In this document: positions 1 through 7,890 of the stretch, in pieces | Numbering within the stretch: the first letter of the stretch is position 1 | Layout: each line of letters begins with the position of its first letter | Made by a program: the position numbers and the translations under genes | The notes under the pieces: generated by a model | Seen by the model: the letters and a program-made list of their open reading frames with translations, nothing else | What the model was told of the DNA's origin: nothing | Databases searched by the model: none | NCBI RefSeq assembly: GCF_003149245.1 | Contig: NZ_QGDL01000002.1 | Coordinates: forward strand, 310,001-374,000 | DNA length: 64,000 bases | Source: Faecalicatena orotica | GTDB lineage: Bacteria; Bacillota; Clostridia; Lachnospirales; Lachnospiraceae | Direction of reading: 5' to 3'

Positions 1-550
1 CTCTGTCAAGAACCGGCTCTACCCCCGGATAGGCAAACAGCCCCTTTATCTCAGATGAAAATACGAGAGTCTCGCCGGTCATCGTATAAAACAGCGGCTT
101 AATACCGAGCCGGTCCCGGAAGAGAAATAGTTCTTCCGACGCAGAATCCCATAAGGCGATTGCAAAAATTCCGTTTAACTTTTTGATGTAATCCCTGCCA
201 TGCAGCATATAACCTTCCAGAATCACTTCCGTATCGCTTGTCGTCCGGAACTTCACCCCTTCCAGCAGCAGTTCTGTTTTCAGTTCATCCATGTTATAGA
301 TTTCACCGTTGAAAACAATCGCACACTCCCTGCCGTGCCGCTCTTTTACAAGCGGCTGGTGTCCGGTCACCAGATCAATGATTTCCAGACGGACATGTGC
401 AAGGCCACAGATGGGGCTCAAATAAGTACCTTCATCATCCGGCCCCCTTTGTTTCTGCGCATGATTCATACCGTTCAAGATGCCGAGCCACTTCGTTTCT
501 TCTGTCTTATAATCCCTGTAGGGATTAAAAAATCCAGCAATTCCGCACAT
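1..550 (-). CDS. asnB: Asparagine synthetase B, glutamine-hydrolysing (5' part)
   Basis: Minus-strand frame opening MCGIAGFF at 550 and running off the left edge, so only about 183 N-terminal residues are visible. The protein converts aspartate, glutamine and ATP to asparagine in the cytosol. The visible part is the class II glutaminase domain: catalytic Cys2 directly after the start, RGPDDEG at about 35-41 and FNGEIYN at about 80 are intact, as is FRDRLGIKPLFY at about 150. An AAGGAG ribosome site lies about 10 bases upstream. It follows dpaB on the same strand after a 158-base gap filled by a tandem repeat. It is the normal counterpart to the Cys-less AsnB-like protein at 25275. The synthetase domain is outside the window. 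Confidence 0.93.
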   Translation of the reverse strand, partial: MCGIAGFFNPYRDYKTEETKWLGILNGMNHAQKQRGPDDEGTYLSPICGLAHVRLEIIDLVTGHQPLVKERHGRECAIVFNGEIYNMDELKTELLLEGVKFRTTSDTEVILEGYMLHGRDYIKKLNGIFAIALWDSASEELFLFRDRLGIKPLFYTMTGETLVFSSEIKGLFAYPGVEPVLDR

Positions 551-569
551 TTTTTCTTCTCCTTTTTCA

Positions 570-704
570 TACTTTGTAATGCAGCGATGCTGCAATCCGC
601 CCGAAGGGCGTGAGTTACGGGATGCCCTTTTGGGTATACTTTATATTGCAGCTGTGCTGCAATCTGCCCGGAGGGACTGGGGTACGGGATGTGCCCTCCG
701 GGGA
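570..704. repeat. Imperfect tandem duplication, two units of about 67 bp
   Basis: Unit one (570-636) and unit two (637-704) both begin tactttrtawtgcagc, carry a GCAGC/GCTGC mini-hairpin, then a CCCG.AGGG segment, then tacgggatg and a closing CCCTT or CCCTCC. They are roughly 80% identical by eye. The second unit can form a CCCGGAGGG/CCCTCCGGG stem just after the dpaB stop codon on the minus strand. No open reading frame fits. It may act in termination or RNA stability between dpaB and asnB. Confidence 0.7.
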
Positions 705-708
705 ATAT

Positions 709-1287
709 TTACTGGATGACCGGCTGATACTGCCTTCCTTCTAAAGCAGCCTCAATAGAAGGAATTAGAAGCTCTGTATGCGCGATCATGGAATTCGGCT
801 TTTTCTTCGGATTATCCTGACCAAATGGGATAAAATATATATTTTTAGCATTCATCAGAAGGCCGATATTTTTCATATTCATTCCAAGGGCATCGTTTGT
901 TGAGACGGAAATCAGAAGAGGCTTGTTGTTCCGCAGATGAGCCTTTGCAGCCATCAGTGCGGGAGTATCGGTGATCCCGTTGGCAAGCTTTGCCAGGGTG
1001 TTTCCGGTGCAGGGGAAGAGAACAAGAATATCCAGCAGGCTTCCGGGGCCAATCGGTTCAGCCTGTGATATAGTCAGCATCGGTTTTACACCCGTGATTT
1101 CCTCCGCCTTTTCGATGAAGGTTTCCGCCCTTCCGAAACGGCTGTCGATGCTTCCTGCTGCATCGGAAAAAATCGTCTGTACGAGGGCACCTTCATCCAC
1201 CAGTTTCTGTAGTTCTGTAAATGCTTTTTCGTAGGTACAGAAGGAACCTGTAAAGGCTACTCCAATCGTTTTTCCTTTTAAAGACAA
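709..1287 (-). CDS. dpaB: Dipicolinate synthase subunit B
   Basis: 192 residues, the usual length for SpoVFB/DpaB. The start MSLKGKTIGVAFTGSFCTYE shows the flavoprotein-like nucleotide-binding fold. Further conserved stretches are PCTGNTLAKLANGITDTP near residue 95 and FGQDNPKKKPNSM near 160. With DpaA it makes dipicolinic acid from the lysine-pathway intermediate in the mother cell; the acid loads into the spore core with calcium. It lies 13 bases downstream of dpaA on the same strand, so the two are translated from one message. Its presence indicates a spore former that uses the DpaAB enzyme rather than the EtfA-type alternative. Confidence 0.93.
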   Translation of the reverse strand: MSLKGKTIGVAFTGSFCTYEKAFTELQKLVDEGALVQTIFSDAAGSIDSRFGRAETFIEKAEEITGVKPMLTISQAEPIGPGSLLDILVLFPCTGNTLAKLANGITDTPALMAAKAHLRNNKPLLISVSTNDALGMNMKNIGLLMNAKNIYFIPFGQDNPKKKPNSMIAHTELLIPSIEAALEGRQYQPVIQ

Positions 1288-1300
1288 TTTGCATCACTCC

Positions 1301-2197
1301 TTATTCATTATTTGAAAGCATTGCAGCTTCGATGACTCTTTTTACCGCTTTGGCCGAAGATGAGGGGGCGTATTTTCCGGGAAGCCCCGGACATAACACG
1401 GCGTTTCGTCCCAAATGCCGGGCTTCTGCGTAATCTACTCCGCCGGGAGCAGAGGCAATATCAATGATTGTTACGGAAGACTTCATATGATTCAAAATTT
1501 CTGCGGTCAGTACCTTTGCCGGAATTGTATTGAATATAAAATCAAATTCCCCCGCACATGCCGCAAATTCTTCCAGACTTCCGGTCCGGTCACTAACCGT
1601 TCCCGCGAGTGCTCGTTCCTTCGGCTGGTCGGAACTGGCATATACATAGCAAAACATGCCCCGCAGATAAGAAACAAGCGTACTTCCGCATTTCCCATAA
1701 CCGAGCACGGCACACTGGCTGCGGTGAAGATTCTGCGGGCTCCTCTGAATGGCTTCGCAGATGGCACCTTCTGCCGTGGCGATCGTATTATAAACCGCAA
1801 GAGATTCATCCTGCATAAGGTCATGTACAGAAACTCCCGCCTTGCGGACCGTATCCCTAAATTCCCCGGAAATACAGCCGGCAAAAAATGTCTGGCCTTC
1901 TTTGAGTAAACCCAGCAGGGAAGAAAGCGTAAGGTCTTTATCCAGAGCGTTCTGATTCAGATGGACGCCGTTTTTACTGAAAGGAATCGGACAGATAATA
2001 CAGTCGGAGGAGCTTATTGCTTCTTCAAGAGATGAGGCCGGGGCAACATAAGAAGCGTCTGAGCATCTGCCTTCATCCGGCGCAGCCATCAGGGAATAGT
2101 AAATGACGCGGTTCTGATGGTGTGCCAGCTCTTCAGCCAGATATACCTGCCGCATATCTCCGCCAATGACCGCGTAATCGTATTGTGGATACTCCAT
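1301..2197 (-). CDS. dpaA: Dipicolinate synthase subunit A
   Basis: 298 residues from the chosen start MEYPQYDYAVIGGD, which has AGGAG eight bases upstream; an in-frame ATG 24 bases earlier lacks a ribosome site. A nucleotide-binding GYGKCGSTL loop sits near residue 160, preceded by the family signature TAEGAICEAI. Partner of DpaB in dipicolinate synthesis during sporulation. The upstream region is shared with the divergent guaA. I could not identify a sporulation sigma promoter with confidence. Confidence 0.92.
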   Translation of the reverse strand: MEYPQYDYAVIGGDMRQVYLAEELAHHQNRVIYYSLMAAPDEGRCSDASYVAPASSLEEAISSSDCIICPIPFSKNGVHLNQNALDKDLTLSSLLGLLKEGQTFFAGCISGEFRDTVRKAGVSVHDLMQDESLAVYNTIATAEGAICEAIQRSPQNLHRSQCAVLGYGKCGSTLVSYLRGMFCYVYASSDQPKERALAGTVSDRTGSLEEFAACAGEFDFIFNTIPAKVLTAEILNHMKSSVTIIDIASAPGGVDYAEARHLGRNAVLCPGLPGKYAPSSSAKAVKRVIEAAMLSNNE

Positions 2198-2380
2198 TGT
2201 GAAACTCCTGACAAAATACAATTTTATTTATTATATGCAGAGAATAAAATATGTGATATTTCTATTTCATGGATGGAAAAACATAGAGTGTTCAGTTATA
2301 ATAGAAGAAGATTCGCAATTGTTCATAGTAATGAACAGATGTGAGGATTATAAATGATCGAACGAAAGAGAGGAAAACAA

Positions 2381-3673
2381 ATGAAACAGGACATGATAGT
2401 TATTCTGGACCTGGGGAGTACGAATAACACAGTGCTTGCCCGTGAAATCCGCGATCTTGGCGTATACAGCGAGATTCACCCTCACGACATCACCGTGGAA
2501 GAACTGAATGCATTGGATAATGTCAAAGGAATCATTTTAAACGGTGGAGAAAACCGTGTTGTAGACGGACAGGCAGTCGAGGTCAATCCGGCAGTTTATG
2601 ACTGCGGATATCCGATCATTTCCGTAGATTATCCGGGATCAAAGTGTGAAAAACAATACACGGAACTGCCGGATACGGATACATTAAAGTCCTTTGTATT
2701 CGATGAGTGCAAAGCAGAAGCTAACTGGAACATGAAGAATTTCGTCGAGGACCAGACCGAGCTGATCAAACGTCAGGTCGGAGACCGTAAAGTATTGCTT
2801 GCCCTTTCAGGCGGTGTAGATTCATCCGTAGTCGCTGCACTTCTGTTGAAAGCGATCGGCCAGCAGTTAGTGTGCGTTCATGTCAATCATGGCCTGATGC
2901 GTAAAAATGAATCAGAAAGTGTTGTAGAGGTATTCAAGAACCAGCTGCACGCGAACCTGATCTATGTAGATGCCACAGAACGTTTCCTCGGCAAACTGGA
3001 AAACGTTGCAGACCCGGAGGAAAAACGTAAAATTATCGGTGGAGAATTCATCCGTGTATTCGAGGAAGAAGCACGCAAACTGGACGGGATCGACTTCCTT
3101 GGACAGGGGACGATTTACCCCGATATTATTGAAAGCGGAACAAAGACAGCTAAAATGGTGAAGTCTCATCATAATGTAGGCGGTCTGCCGGAAGACCTGC
3201 AGTTCGAACTGGTTGAGCCTCTGAAGCAACTATTCAAAGATGAAGTGCGTGCATGCGGAATCGAACTCGGACTGCCGCCACACATGGTATACCGCCAGCC
3301 ATTTCCAGGGCCGGGATTAGGTGTACGCTGCCTCGGAGCGATCACCAGAGACAGACTGGAAGCTGTCAGAGAATCCGATGCGATTCTGCGAGAAGAATTC
3401 GAGAAAGCAGGACTGGATAAAAAAGTATGGCAGTATTTCACAGTAGTGCCGGACTTCAAATCAGTCGGAATGAAAAACCATGAGAGATGCTTTGAATACA
3501 TGGTCATCCTGAGGGCAATCAATACAGTAGATGCAATGACAGCCACCATCGAAAAGGTAGACTGGGAAGTGTTGGAGAAGATAACCGGAAGGATACTGGC
3601 AGAGGTGGAGAATGTCAATAGAGTGTGCTATGATATGTCACCGAAGCCGCCGGCGACGATAGAATTCGAGTGA
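2381..3673 (+). CDS. guaA: GMP synthase with a collapsed, catalytically empty glutaminase domain
   Basis: 430 residues; family members are normally about 510-525. The ATP pyrophosphatase part is intact (SGGVDSS at residue 143, VNHGLMRKNE, then the dimerisation domain ending PKPPATIEFE). The N-terminal class I amidotransferase domain is only about 115 residues. It keeps the opening strand-helix (ILDLGS, GVYSEIHP, GIILNGGEN), but where the nucleophile elbow GICYGMQ should be it reads ISVDYPGSKC. The segments carrying the catalytic His and Glu are gone, and it rejoins at the W.M.NFV linker. XMP amination probably uses free ammonia or a separate glutaminase subunit (inference). The start at 2381 has GAGAGG seven bases upstream; the ATG at 2354 has no ribosome site. 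A TATAAT at 2297-2302 may be its -10. No purine riboswitch is seen. Confidence 0.93.
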   Translation: MKQDMIVILDLGSTNNTVLAREIRDLGVYSEIHPHDITVEELNALDNVKGIILNGGENRVVDGQAVEVNPAVYDCGYPIISVDYPGSKCEKQYTELPDTDTLKSFVFDECKAEANWNMKNFVEDQTELIKRQVGDRKVLLALSGGVDSSVVAALLLKAIGQQLVCVHVNHGLMRKNESESVVEVFKNQLHANLIYVDATERFLGKLENVADPEEKRKIIGGEFIRVFEEEARKLDGIDFLGQGTIYPDIIESGTKTAKMVKSHHNVGGLPEDLQFELVEPLKQLFKDEVRACGIELGLPPHMVYRQPFPGPGLGVRCLGAITRDRLEAVRESDAILREEFEKAGLDKKVWQYFTVVPDFKSVGMKNHERCFEYMVILRAINTVDAMTATIEKVDWEVLEKITGRILAEVENVNRVCYDMSPKPPATIEFE

Positions 3674-3730
3674 TAAAGCAGCTCTTAGAAAGCCAGTGTT
3701 TATGCAGGTTGCAAGCAAATTTGTTTAGTA

Positions 3731-3750
3731 CGTGGCAACGATTTGGCAAC
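3731..3750 (+). repeat. Island left-flank repeat, copy A
   Basis: CGTGGCAACGATTTGGCAAC. It matches 18 of 20 bases with copy B at 11020-11039. Read in the TGG frame both give Trp-Gln-Arg/His-Phe-Gly-Asn followed shortly by a stop, so they may be leftover 3' ends of integrase genes or degenerate attachment sequences. The pair brackets the accessory island. Confidence 0.55.
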
Positions 3751-3793
3751 ACTTGTGTTATCACCGGCTGAATAAAATACTTCAATAACATAG

Positions 3794-3847
3794 AAAAACC
3801 TTACTGATTTTCAGAAATGAAGCTGAAAGTCGGTAAGGTTTTTTTCG
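3794..3847. terminator. Bidirectional intrinsic terminator
   Basis: AACCTTACTGATTTTCAG pairs with CTGAAAGTCGGTAAGGTT around an eight-base loop and is followed by a run of seven T. On the other strand the flanking AAAAA gives a T run too. It ends the guaA side and the convergent 3881-4465 gene. The stem resembles the terminator at 7675-7724. Confidence 0.85.
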
Positions 3848-3880
3848 TAAATATTGTTTTTTATTATGATTGGAAGAATA

Positions 3881-4465
3881 TTATATTAGCTTATTTGATA
3901 AAGACTCAAGTGAGGCGGATATTTTTTTTAGTGCTGAAAGTTCATCCTTGATTTCAGATCTTGTGGTAAGAACCCTATCTAAAAAATCAATATCAATAGA
4001 ATATTTTTCGGATATGTTTTTCTTACAGGTTTGATAGCAGATTTCTATTTCAAATTTCTTATCAGGATAATTCCTGAAGTCAAAAATTGAGCTAATATGT
4101 TGTTGAGGTGCTAAAAATACATTTTGAATATTTGCTATATTAAATTCATCAATATCTGTTTGACCAGCTTTTCCCCAATCTAAAGAGGGGGTGATTTTTA
4201 ATGAAAGTAATTTTGCAGGTGAATTTCCAAAGTTTTTTATTATTAATGAATGTAAAAAATCCACTTGGTTTTTCTCGATATAAAAAATAAGATTGCCTCT
4301 GTTTTGCTCAAAATATTGAATCCGTTGCTCTGTTAGTTGTTTTTTCATCTCTTTAAGATTTTGGTAAGTAAAATATATAGCAACTATCGAGCCAATAAAT
4401 GTGGCAAGCGTTAAGATTGTGCCTATAAACTGGAATAAGGTAGAGTGCCATTCTGCAGATGTCAT
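3881..4465 (-). CDS. Small single-pass membrane protein of unknown function
   Basis: 194 residues, unrecognised. It has one N-terminal membrane helix (about residues 10-32, FIGTILTLATFIGSIVAIYF), a charged, probably coiled-coil stretch (NLKEMKKQLTEQRIQYFEQN), then a soluble domain of mixed strands. The layout matches the many short TM-plus-cytoplasmic-domain proteins found in islands and prophages. Start ATG at 4465 has AAAGGAGG at good spacing. Base composition is AT-rich like the rest of the island. It lies downstream of, and in the same direction as, the HTH regulator at 4551. No function is assigned. Confidence 0.75.
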   Translation of the reverse strand: MTSAEWHSTLFQFIGTILTLATFIGSIVAIYFTYQNLKEMKKQLTEQRIQYFEQNRGNLIFYIEKNQVDFLHSLIIKNFGNSPAKLLSLKITPSLDWGKAGQTDIDEFNIANIQNVFLAPQQHISSIFDFRNYPDKKFEIEICYQTCKKNISEKYSIDIDFLDRVLTTRSEIKDELSALKKISASLESLSNKLI

Positions 4466-4550
4466 ATTAGTCCTCCTTTAATGTTAATGAAATATGCAAC
4501 AGTACAAATATAGGCTACAGCCTATGTTTGTATGGCAAGATTTTTTGTGA

Positions 4551-5084
4551 CTAATTTTTCTTTTTGTTTTCCTTTTCAAATTCTTCTACGAGCATATCAC
4601 TAAGTTCCTGAGAAGAAAGATGCACCCAATGCTGTGAGGCATCAAATTTGGGGTAGTTATAACGCCATTGGCCATATTCTTCTTTTGTGATTTCACCACG
4701 TTCTAGTTTGGCGGCTTCTTGCTGCCATGCACGGAACATATCAAACATGGATGTGAAGGTTGAATAGTCCGATTTATCCAGTCGGAGGCAAGGTTCACCG
4801 TCAACCTCGCTGATTTTCAGACCGTACATATCTTCAAGAGCAAATAGTGTGTGCATAAGGCCGATGTAAGAATCAATATCCGGCACAGTGAGTGCGTTGG
4901 AACTGATATCAAAAACCAGTGCCATTTTTTCTACAAGGTCGCTTTTGGGAACTCTGGCTTCTGATTCGTACTGTGCCATACGGACGTCAGAGGTTTTCCC
5001 GAGGAAGCCGAGGATTTCACCTAACTGTTTTTGCGTCATGCCCTTACGGTTGCGAAAGAACTTGATACGTTTGCCGATTGCCAT
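4551..5084 (-). CDS. XRE-family HTH regulator of the island
   Basis: 177 residues. The N-terminal helix-turn-helix (about 3-62) begins MAIGKRIKFFRNRKGMTQKQ, with ARVPKSDLVEKMALVFDIS completing the DNA-binding fold. The C-terminal region (about 75-177) has no recognised domain. ATG at 5084 has GGAGG seven bases upstream; longer in-frame starts do not. It diverges from the excisionase-like gene and very likely represses that promoter through the repeated AACTTAAA...AGTTA boxes (inference). This is the usual arrangement in integrative elements. Confidence 0.85.
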   Translation of the reverse strand: MAIGKRIKFFRNRKGMTQKQLGEILGFLGKTSDVRMAQYESEARVPKSDLVEKMALVFDISSNALTVPDIDSYIGLMHTLFALEDMYGLKISEVDGEPCLRLDKSDYSTFTSMFDMFRAWQQEAAKLERGEITKEEYGQWRYNYPKFDASQHWVHLSSQELSDMLVEEFEKENKKKN

Positions 5085-5154
5085 AATAAAACCTCCGATA
5101 CTAAACAAATTTGTTGAATTTAGTGTAACACAGAGAAATAGAAATAGCAAGAAA

Positions 5155-5174
5155 AACTTAAATAAAAAAAGTTA
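5155..5174. promoter_or_regulatory. Operator-like box 1
   Basis: AACTTAAATAAAAAAAGTTA, with AACT/AGTT half sites. It recurs at 5231-5250 and 11103-11122. The first two copies flank the excisionase promoter, so they are likely binding sites for the HTH repressor. A separate AACAAATTTGTT palindrome lies at 5104-5115, in the regulator's own leader. Confidence 0.6.
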
Positions 5175-5193
5175 GTATTTTTTTGAAAACCGC

Positions 5194-5222
5194 TTGACTT
5201 AACGGAATTTATTTAGTATCAT
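5194..5222 (+). promoter_or_regulatory. Promoter of the excisionase/integrase genes
   Basis: TTGACT, a 17-base spacer, then TATCAT. It lies between operator-like boxes 1 and 2 and points at the small HTH gene at 5274. Confidence 0.75.
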
Positions 5223-5230
5223 AAACACGG

Positions 5231-5250
5231 AACTTAAACAAAAAGAGTTA
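5231..5250. promoter_or_regulatory. Operator-like box 2
   Basis: AACTTAAACAAAAAGAGTTA, placed just downstream of the promoter start region, where a bound repressor would block transcription. It matches 18 of 20 bases with the stray copy at 11103-11122. Confidence 0.6.
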
Positions 5251-5273
5251 AACGGAGAGGGGTGGATAATGAG

Positions 5274-5453
5274 ATGACAGAAAAATCATTTTTGACTGTG
5301 GAAGAAGTGGCAGCGGAATTGCGGGTGTCAAAGTCGAAAGCCTATCAGATTGTGCGGGAAATGAACGCAGAATTACAGAAACAGAAATATTTGACGGTGG
5401 CCGGTCGTGTGAATGCTGCATTTTTTCATAAAAAGATGTGTTACAGCGATTAA
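5274..5453 (+). CDS. Excisionase-like small HTH protein
   Basis: 59 residues. MTEKSFLTVEEVAAELRVSK.KAYQIVREMN is a MerR/excisionase-type winged helix, followed by a short tail reading YLTVAGRVNAAFFHKKM. Such proteins steer integrase toward excision. The ATG at 5274 follows GGAGAGGGG by about 11 bases; the GTG at 5262 touches that site and is less likely. It sits 20 bases before the integrase gene, the classic xis-int pair. It appears intact although its integrase is not. Confidence 0.8.
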   Translation: MTEKSFLTVEEVAAELRVSKSKAYQIVREMNAELQKQKYLTVAGRVNAAFFHKKMCYSD

Positions 5454-5473
5454 GCGGAAAGGAGATGATCTGA

Positions 5474-6109
5474 ATGGTTGTATACAAAGACAATGCTACG
5501 GGAATCTGGCGGGTAATCTATTGCTTCACGAATTGGAAAGGGGAGCGGAAGCAGACACAGAAGCGAGGATTTGCTACAAAGCGGGAGGCGCTAGTCTGGG
5601 AGCATGAAGCGATGCTGAAACAGGGCGCAAAGCTGGATATGACTTTCGCCAGTTTCTTTGAGGTTTACGAAGCTGACAAGAAGCAGCGTGTCAAGGAAAG
5701 CACATGGGAATCCAAAAGCCATGTGATACGCACAAAGATTTTACCGTATTTCGGGAATCGGAAGATAGCGGAGATTGAAGCGAAGGATGTCATTGCATGG
5801 CAGAATGAACTTATGGCGTACCATGACGAGAAAGGAAAGTCCTATCCGGCGGATTATCTGAAAACTATACACGCTCAGCTTACAGCAATTTTCAACCACG
5901 CTGTGAACTTTTACAACCTGCCTTACAATCCGGCAAGACAGGCGGGCACAATGGGAAACGAGATTCCTAAGGAAATGGATTTCTGGACAAAAGAAGAATA
6001 TCTGAAATTTTCAGAAGCCATGATGGATAAGCCCCGTTCCTACTATGCTTTCGAAATGCTCTACTGGTTTGGCATGGCAAAGGCAGATTACGGAGAAATC
6101 CTTGGATAA
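5474..6109 (+). pseudogene. Tyrosine recombinase (integrase), C-terminally truncated
   Basis: 211 residues against about 370-400 for this Tn916-like family. Present are the arm-type DNA-binding domain (about 1-60: VVYKDNATGIWRVIYCFTNW, TKREALVWEHE) and the SAM-like core-binding domain (about 65-170: TFASFFEVYEADKKQRVKES to YNPARQAG). The catalytic domain starts (MDFWTKEEYLKF, YAFEMLYWFGM) and then ends in unrelated sequence and a stop, so the Arg-His-Arg-Tyr residues are lost. It has a strong AAGGAG site. The break abuts the remnant at 6112, which suggests deletion. The island cannot excise with this enzyme unless helped from elsewhere. Confidence 0.88.
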
Positions 6110-6111
6110 TT

Positions 6112-6306
6112 AACCTTTCAGCGGTTATCGGAGAGAACTATTGCTGCAGGGGATATAGAAATCACGGATACGGCGAACAGACACAGTATATTGGCTTTAT
6201 TGGACTTGAGGACGACGTAGAGATATGCGTTGCAGTTTTCAAATATGCGGTGGATTGCATACTTTCGGAGATTAAGCGAATTAAGAAAGAGAAGGAGAAT
6301 GCATAA
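6112..6306 (+). pseudogene. Remnant of an unidentified gene, resembling the tail of a DUF2786/DUF7168-type protein
   Basis: An open frame with no start codon reads INLSAVIGENYCCRGYRN, then GEQTQYIGFIGLEDDVEICV, then an AVDCILSEIKRIKKEKENA end and a stop at 6304. The order (IA/VI.ENF/Y.C..YR, then FIGL..D.EI...VF..A) resembles the C-terminal half of the DUF2786-associated family found on mobile elements; this is recall from memory, not a search. It begins where the integrase is broken, so one deletion may have fused two genes. Confidence 0.5.
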
Positions 6307-6373
6307 CCGGGAAGCACGATGACAGGGGGAGGGGTGATTAAAGTCCTCTGAGCTGCCATGAAGAGAATTCCTG

Positions 6374-6423
6374 CCAGCTAGTCAAGAGCGTCGTAGTTGT
6401 TCAGTTTGCTCTTAACTAGCTGG
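6374..6423 (+). other. Stem-loop upstream of the lipoprotein gene
   Basis: CCAGCTAGTCAAGAGC (6374-6389) pairs with GCTCTTAACTAGCTGG (6408-6423), 15 of 16 positions, around an 18-base loop. No T run follows, so it is not a simple terminator. It could be a 5' leader structure or an end remnant of a mobile element. Confidence 0.6.
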
Positions 6424-6510
6424 TGGGGATTTGCTAGTTTTGCTTTACAGTAAAATGACGGAGAGATATAATGAAACTAATTACTTTATGGCTAGATATG
6501 GGAGGGCGAC

Positions 6511-7650
6511 ATGAAAAAGTCTTTAGGTATAATTTGTATTTTAATTATTGTGTTTTCTTTGAGTGCATGTGGAAAATCATCATTTGATGGTAGCAGAACA
6601 GGGAATGATAGCCAGTTTGTTATGGAGTATAAAATTTTCAATACTACGGATGGGCAATCCTTGCTCTTGGAATCAGGAGACATGATTAGGGCGGAAGTTG
6701 TAGTTGACGGTGGAAAATTGTCAATAAAAATTCAAAAAGATAGCGATACGCCAATTTATGAAAGTGAGAACATAGTAACCTCTGAAAATTTTGATGTTGA
6801 GGTTCAAGAGAGTGGCACATATAAGATTACAGTTACGGGGGAAGAAGCGAAAGGCAGTGTAAGCTTTGAGAAAGTCGCTGGAGAGAAAGACGCACAGAAA
6901 GAAGTGCAACAAGAAGTAAATGAAAGAACGATTGATTTAAGCGAAGCATTTCAGAGTGTTAATGGCTGTGTTGTGATTTACTCGCCAGCGCAAGAACAAT
7001 ATTCATTTTTTAATGAGGAGATGTGTAGACAAGAAGAATCGCCATATTCTACTTTTAAAATCGTTTCAGCCTTATCAGGATTGCAAAATGGTGTTATTGT
7101 TGATGAATCATCTACAATGGGGTATGACGGAACAGATTATGGGAATTTAGAATGGAACGGAGATTTAACTTTAAAAGAAGCCTTTCAAAAGTCTTGTATA
7201 TGGTATTTTCGGGAGGTAATAGATTCTGTTGGTAAAAGTGAGCTACAAGAGGAAATAAATAATTTGCAGTATGGTAATTGCGATATTTCAGAATGGGATG
7301 GCAGTAATATCAATCCAATGAAAAATTTAAACGGTTTTTGGCTGGATTCTTCGCTGAAAATTTCGCCTTTGGAACAGGTAAAAGTTTTAGAAAAGATTTT
7401 TGAGGGACAGAGTAATTATGATAGTAGTAATGTAGAGATTTTAAAAAGCATTATGTTGTTGGACGAAAGTGATACGCAGAAAATTTATGGTAAGACCGGA
7501 ACAGGGGCAAACGGAGAAGCATGGTTTGTTGGATTTTCGGAATTGAGTGGAGAACGAAAATATTTTGCGATATATTTGGAGGATAGTACGCAAAGGGAAC
7601 AGATTTCTGGTGAAAAAGCTAAAGAAATAGCTCTGCAGATTATGAAATAA
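6511..7650 (+). CDS. Lipoprotein with a penicillin-binding (class D beta-lactamase / BlaR1-sensor-like) domain
   Basis: 379 residues. The lipoprotein signal ends in LSAC at about residue 20, so the protein is exported and membrane-anchored. Residues about 30-125 look like a beta-sandwich of unknown role. From about 150 the domain shows serine beta-lactamase motifs: S180-T-F-K183, Y254-G-N256 and K328-T-G330, with WNGDLTLKEAF, WYF and LKISPLEQV between. That combination is seen in class D enzymes and in the BlaR1/MecR1 sensor domain (family knowledge). No BlaR1 membrane protease, BlaI repressor or second cell-wall gene is adjacent. It could be a hydrolase, a penicillin-binding decoy or a sensor; the sequence does not decide. 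ATG at 6511 is preceded by GGGAGG. A terminator follows. Confidence 0.8.
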   Translation: MKKSLGIICILIIVFSLSACGKSSFDGSRTGNDSQFVMEYKIFNTTDGQSLLLESGDMIRAEVVVDGGKLSIKIQKDSDTPIYESENIVTSENFDVEVQESGTYKITVTGEEAKGSVSFEKVAGEKDAQKEVQQEVNERTIDLSEAFQSVNGCVVIYSPAQEQYSFFNEEMCRQEESPYSTFKIVSALSGLQNGVIVDESSTMGYDGTDYGNLEWNGDLTLKEAFQKSCIWYFREVIDSVGKSELQEEINNLQYGNCDISEWDGSNINPMKNLNGFWLDSSLKISPLEQVKVLEKIFEGQSNYDSSNVEILKSIMLLDESDTQKIYGKTGTGANGEAWFVGFSELSGERKYFAIYLEDSTQREQISGEKAKEIALQIMK

Positions 7651-7674
7651 AATAATATTGTAAGATATAACAGA

Positions 7675-7724
7675 ACCTTACTGATCTTTAGATGAAAAAA
7701 CTAGAGGTCAGCAAGGTTTTTGTT
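7675..7724 (+). terminator. Intrinsic terminator
   Basis: AACCTTACTGATC pairs imperfectly with GGTCAGCAAGGTT and is followed by TTTTTGTTT. It shares AACCTTACTGAT with the terminator at 3794. Confidence 0.8.
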
Positions 7725-7890
7725 TGCCTTAAAAGGTGTGAAGTGGAAATAAAACACAAATAAAGTTTGCGTTTTGAGAATAAAAATGCGTTTAAATAGA
7801 TATAATTAATATAAAATGAAAAAAATTATTGCGTTTTGCGGTGAAAGGTGGTATGATATGGGTACACTACAAAAGGAAGGGTGCATTGTT

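Noticed and set aside
2222-2380. Purine riboswitch before guaA (and before xpt at 52708).
   Set aside because: Neither leader shows the conserved purine-aptamer core; the xpt gap is only 32 bases.
3661-3690. A duplicated guaA 3' end marking the island attachment sites.
   Set aside because: Only a short GTGATAAAG match (near 11126) was found, too short to call an att repeat.
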